Assembly (NCBI RefSeq): GCF_024713975.1
Contig: NC_091099.1
Span: 13,993,501 to 14,057,500 of the forward strand
Direction: 5' to 3'
DNA length: 64,000 bases
Source of the DNA: Paralichthys olivaceus
Taxonomy: Eukaryota; Chordata; Actinopteri; Pleuronectiformes; Paralichthyidae
Shown: one piece after another, positions 62,542 through 64,000 of the stretch
Numbering within the stretch: the stretch's first letter is position 1
Layout of the letters: each line of letters opens with the position of its first letter
Made by a program: the position numbers and the translations under genes
Notes under the pieces: generated by a model
The model's database searches: none
Told to the model about the DNA's origin: nothing
Seen by the model: only the letters and a program-made list of their open reading frames with translations

Positions 62542-64000
62542 CTGAGGAGGAGGAGGAAGAGGGGGGCACAGAGGACTTGTTACCATACAGCCTGTTCATT
62601 TTCTCCTCTGATTAGGATGCCATTGACCATGTGGAACTCCTGCAATGCTTTTATAAAACTGAAAATCAATGAGCTTCTCTTAATAAATAGTGAGGTAGAG
62701 CTTGATGATTACATGGGATGGAGAAAAGATAAAAGAGCCTGCTGTCCGCAGTGTGAAAGTTCAGGGCCCAAAGTAAAGACACATATTGCAGAGATGTGGA
62801 TCAGCACAATTATAACAATTATGAGTATTCATACAACATTTTACTGATCGTGCGTCCTTGACGGAAAAAACTGAAATTGTGGCAAAACGAGTGCATGTCA
62901 AACTCATGAACAGCATCATTAACTGATGGCTGCGGTCCAGCGTGTTGACTGCAGGGCCTGTAGATGACAACCTCGCCATGTGAGATCACCGACTGATGAT
63001 GCTCCAAATAATGTAAACAAGGGCAGTCAGAGGCAGATGATGGATCAGAGCTGTGGGCAGAGACAGGGGCTTGTGTTGGTCCTGGTGATTAATATAGTGC
63101 CACTTGTCCCTAGCCTAGCTGTGGCACCTGAGGCACCTCTGGAAGCCGATGAGTTGCAGCATTGTCTCATCCACTCAGAAGATGTGTGAGACAGGGAAGA
63201 AACCTTTAACAGCACATACAGATAACTGTGGATTTTATATGACAACACAACACAGAGCATGAGGAATAGGGTGCAGATCTTTTTTTATGTGCCTTCACAC
63301 AGGACATTGAACAGGTACACACACCAGGATCACACACTCTGCACAGAAATCTCAACAGCAGTGTACATTGAATAAGAATCAGCAAAAATGAATGTCTGTG
63401 GCTCAGTCAAAAAGAAAGGGATGTGTGGGTGAGGGACAGAGAGAAAAAGGGACTTACAGGTTCCATGGGTTGAGCCCAGTGAACTGCAACAGTAATACTT
63501 CCAGCCCGAGGGGATATTTTTTCCCTTTTTCCCTCAGATTAACAAAGGCCCCATTCTGACGTGATCAGATTACACGGGAGAAAATGATCACACCTTGATT
63601 TCAAAAGGTGCCCCTGTGACCCAAAAAAAAAAAAAATCAACAAGTTCTAGAGGCTGCACTCATGATTGTTTAAGAGTAAATGATAAACCAGAGCTGAATG
63701 CCACTCCTCTCATTTTAAAGCCTTTAAACAACTTTTCTTCCAGTACAGTGTTGCTTTGAAAGGAAAAACTCCACCTCCCTTTCAAATGGATTAAAGAATA
63801 TTTGACAGGGTTTTGTTTTAATCTGCCATCAAAGGGGACATTAGATCAGCCAGTGGCCATAAATGAAGAGACAGACACATGAAATCCATCGTATGAGGAT
63901 AAAAATGTTGTAAAGCCTTGCTGATTTATTTGTTGCTGGAAACTAAACAAAAACACATTTTTGAAACCCTATCAAAAGCATTATATTATATTATGAGCCC
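62542..64000 (-). other. upstream intron of the pcsk5-like gene; no exon seen
   Basis: The exon starting at 62541 needs a preceding exon that ends with one base of a codon. None with splice signals was found up to the window edge. A short minus-strand stretch at 62,765-62,830 shows a Cys-x2-Cys-x5-Cys-x2-Cys pattern but no splice donor. Confidence 0.45.

Noticed and set aside
62761..62979. Minus-strand ORF with Cys-x2-Cys-x5-Cys-x2-Cys spacing, considered as the next upstream furin-like exon
   Set aside because: The spacing matches a furin repeat, but there is no splice donor in the right phase after it and its upstream part does not resemble the family. Left as coincidence.

Overview
This is a eukaryotic window, almost certainly from a teleost fish and probably a spiny-rayed (percomorph) species. 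The evidence is vertebrate genes split by introns with GT/AG junctions, several 80-110 bp CA/TG microsatellites, AT-rich non-coding DNA, and dispersed repeats of a kind I know from teleost genomes. Nothing prokaryotic or viral is seen.

Layout. (1) 1-19.4 kb holds no recognisable gene. It has two long TG repeats, a C homopolymer, one degraded dispersed repeat and several moderate-GC stretches that could be conserved non-coding elements. In mammals the DNA beside BNIP2 on the FOXB1 side is also gene-poor. (2) 19.4-33.1 kb, plus strand: bnip2, reconstructed here as 11 coding exons with consistent reading phase (468 aa, C-terminal BCH/CRAL-TRIO domain). Its introns carry a 522-bp hAT-type element with a perfect 8-bp target duplication, two other inverted-repeat elements and older dispersed repeats. 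(3) 32.2-49.6 kb: a head-to-tail array of three segments with a period of about 7.2 kb. Each segment has a copy of the last bnip2 exon on the plus strand and one intact intronless-ORF gcnt3-type gene (core-2/core-4 beta-1,6-GlcNAc transferase) on the minus strand. Copies 2 and 3 encode the same 432-aa protein; copy 1 encodes 435 aa and differs mainly in two patches. Segment 3 is a mosaic: a 414-bp older-looking stretch replaces about 2.4 kb, and the promoter-side part of the unit is missing. (4) 49.8-62.5 kb, minus strand: the 3' part of a pcsk5-like proprotein convertase gene. Fifteen in-phase exons encode 904 aa: about 15 furin-like Cys-rich repeats, one membrane span and a cytoplasmic tail like that of the membrane-bound PC5/6B form. 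The protease and P domains must lie beyond 64 kb.

Biology. The genes do not form an operon. BNIP2 is a cytoplasmic scaffold for Rho-family signalling; GCNT3 is a Golgi mucin-branching enzyme; PC5B is a trans-Golgi/endosomal convertase. The neighbourhood is the striking part. In human, BNIP2 and GCNT3 are close together on 15q22, while their paralogues PRUNE2 and GCNT1 lie near PCSK5 on 9q21. Here a pcsk5-like gene sits on the bnip2-gcnt3 side, which suggests an old paralogous block that mammals have partly lost. The most unusual features are the bnip2 last exon carried along in the gcnt3 amplification, the mosaic third copy with a replaced promoter region, and a long UG repeat that abuts a pcsk5-like 3' splice site.
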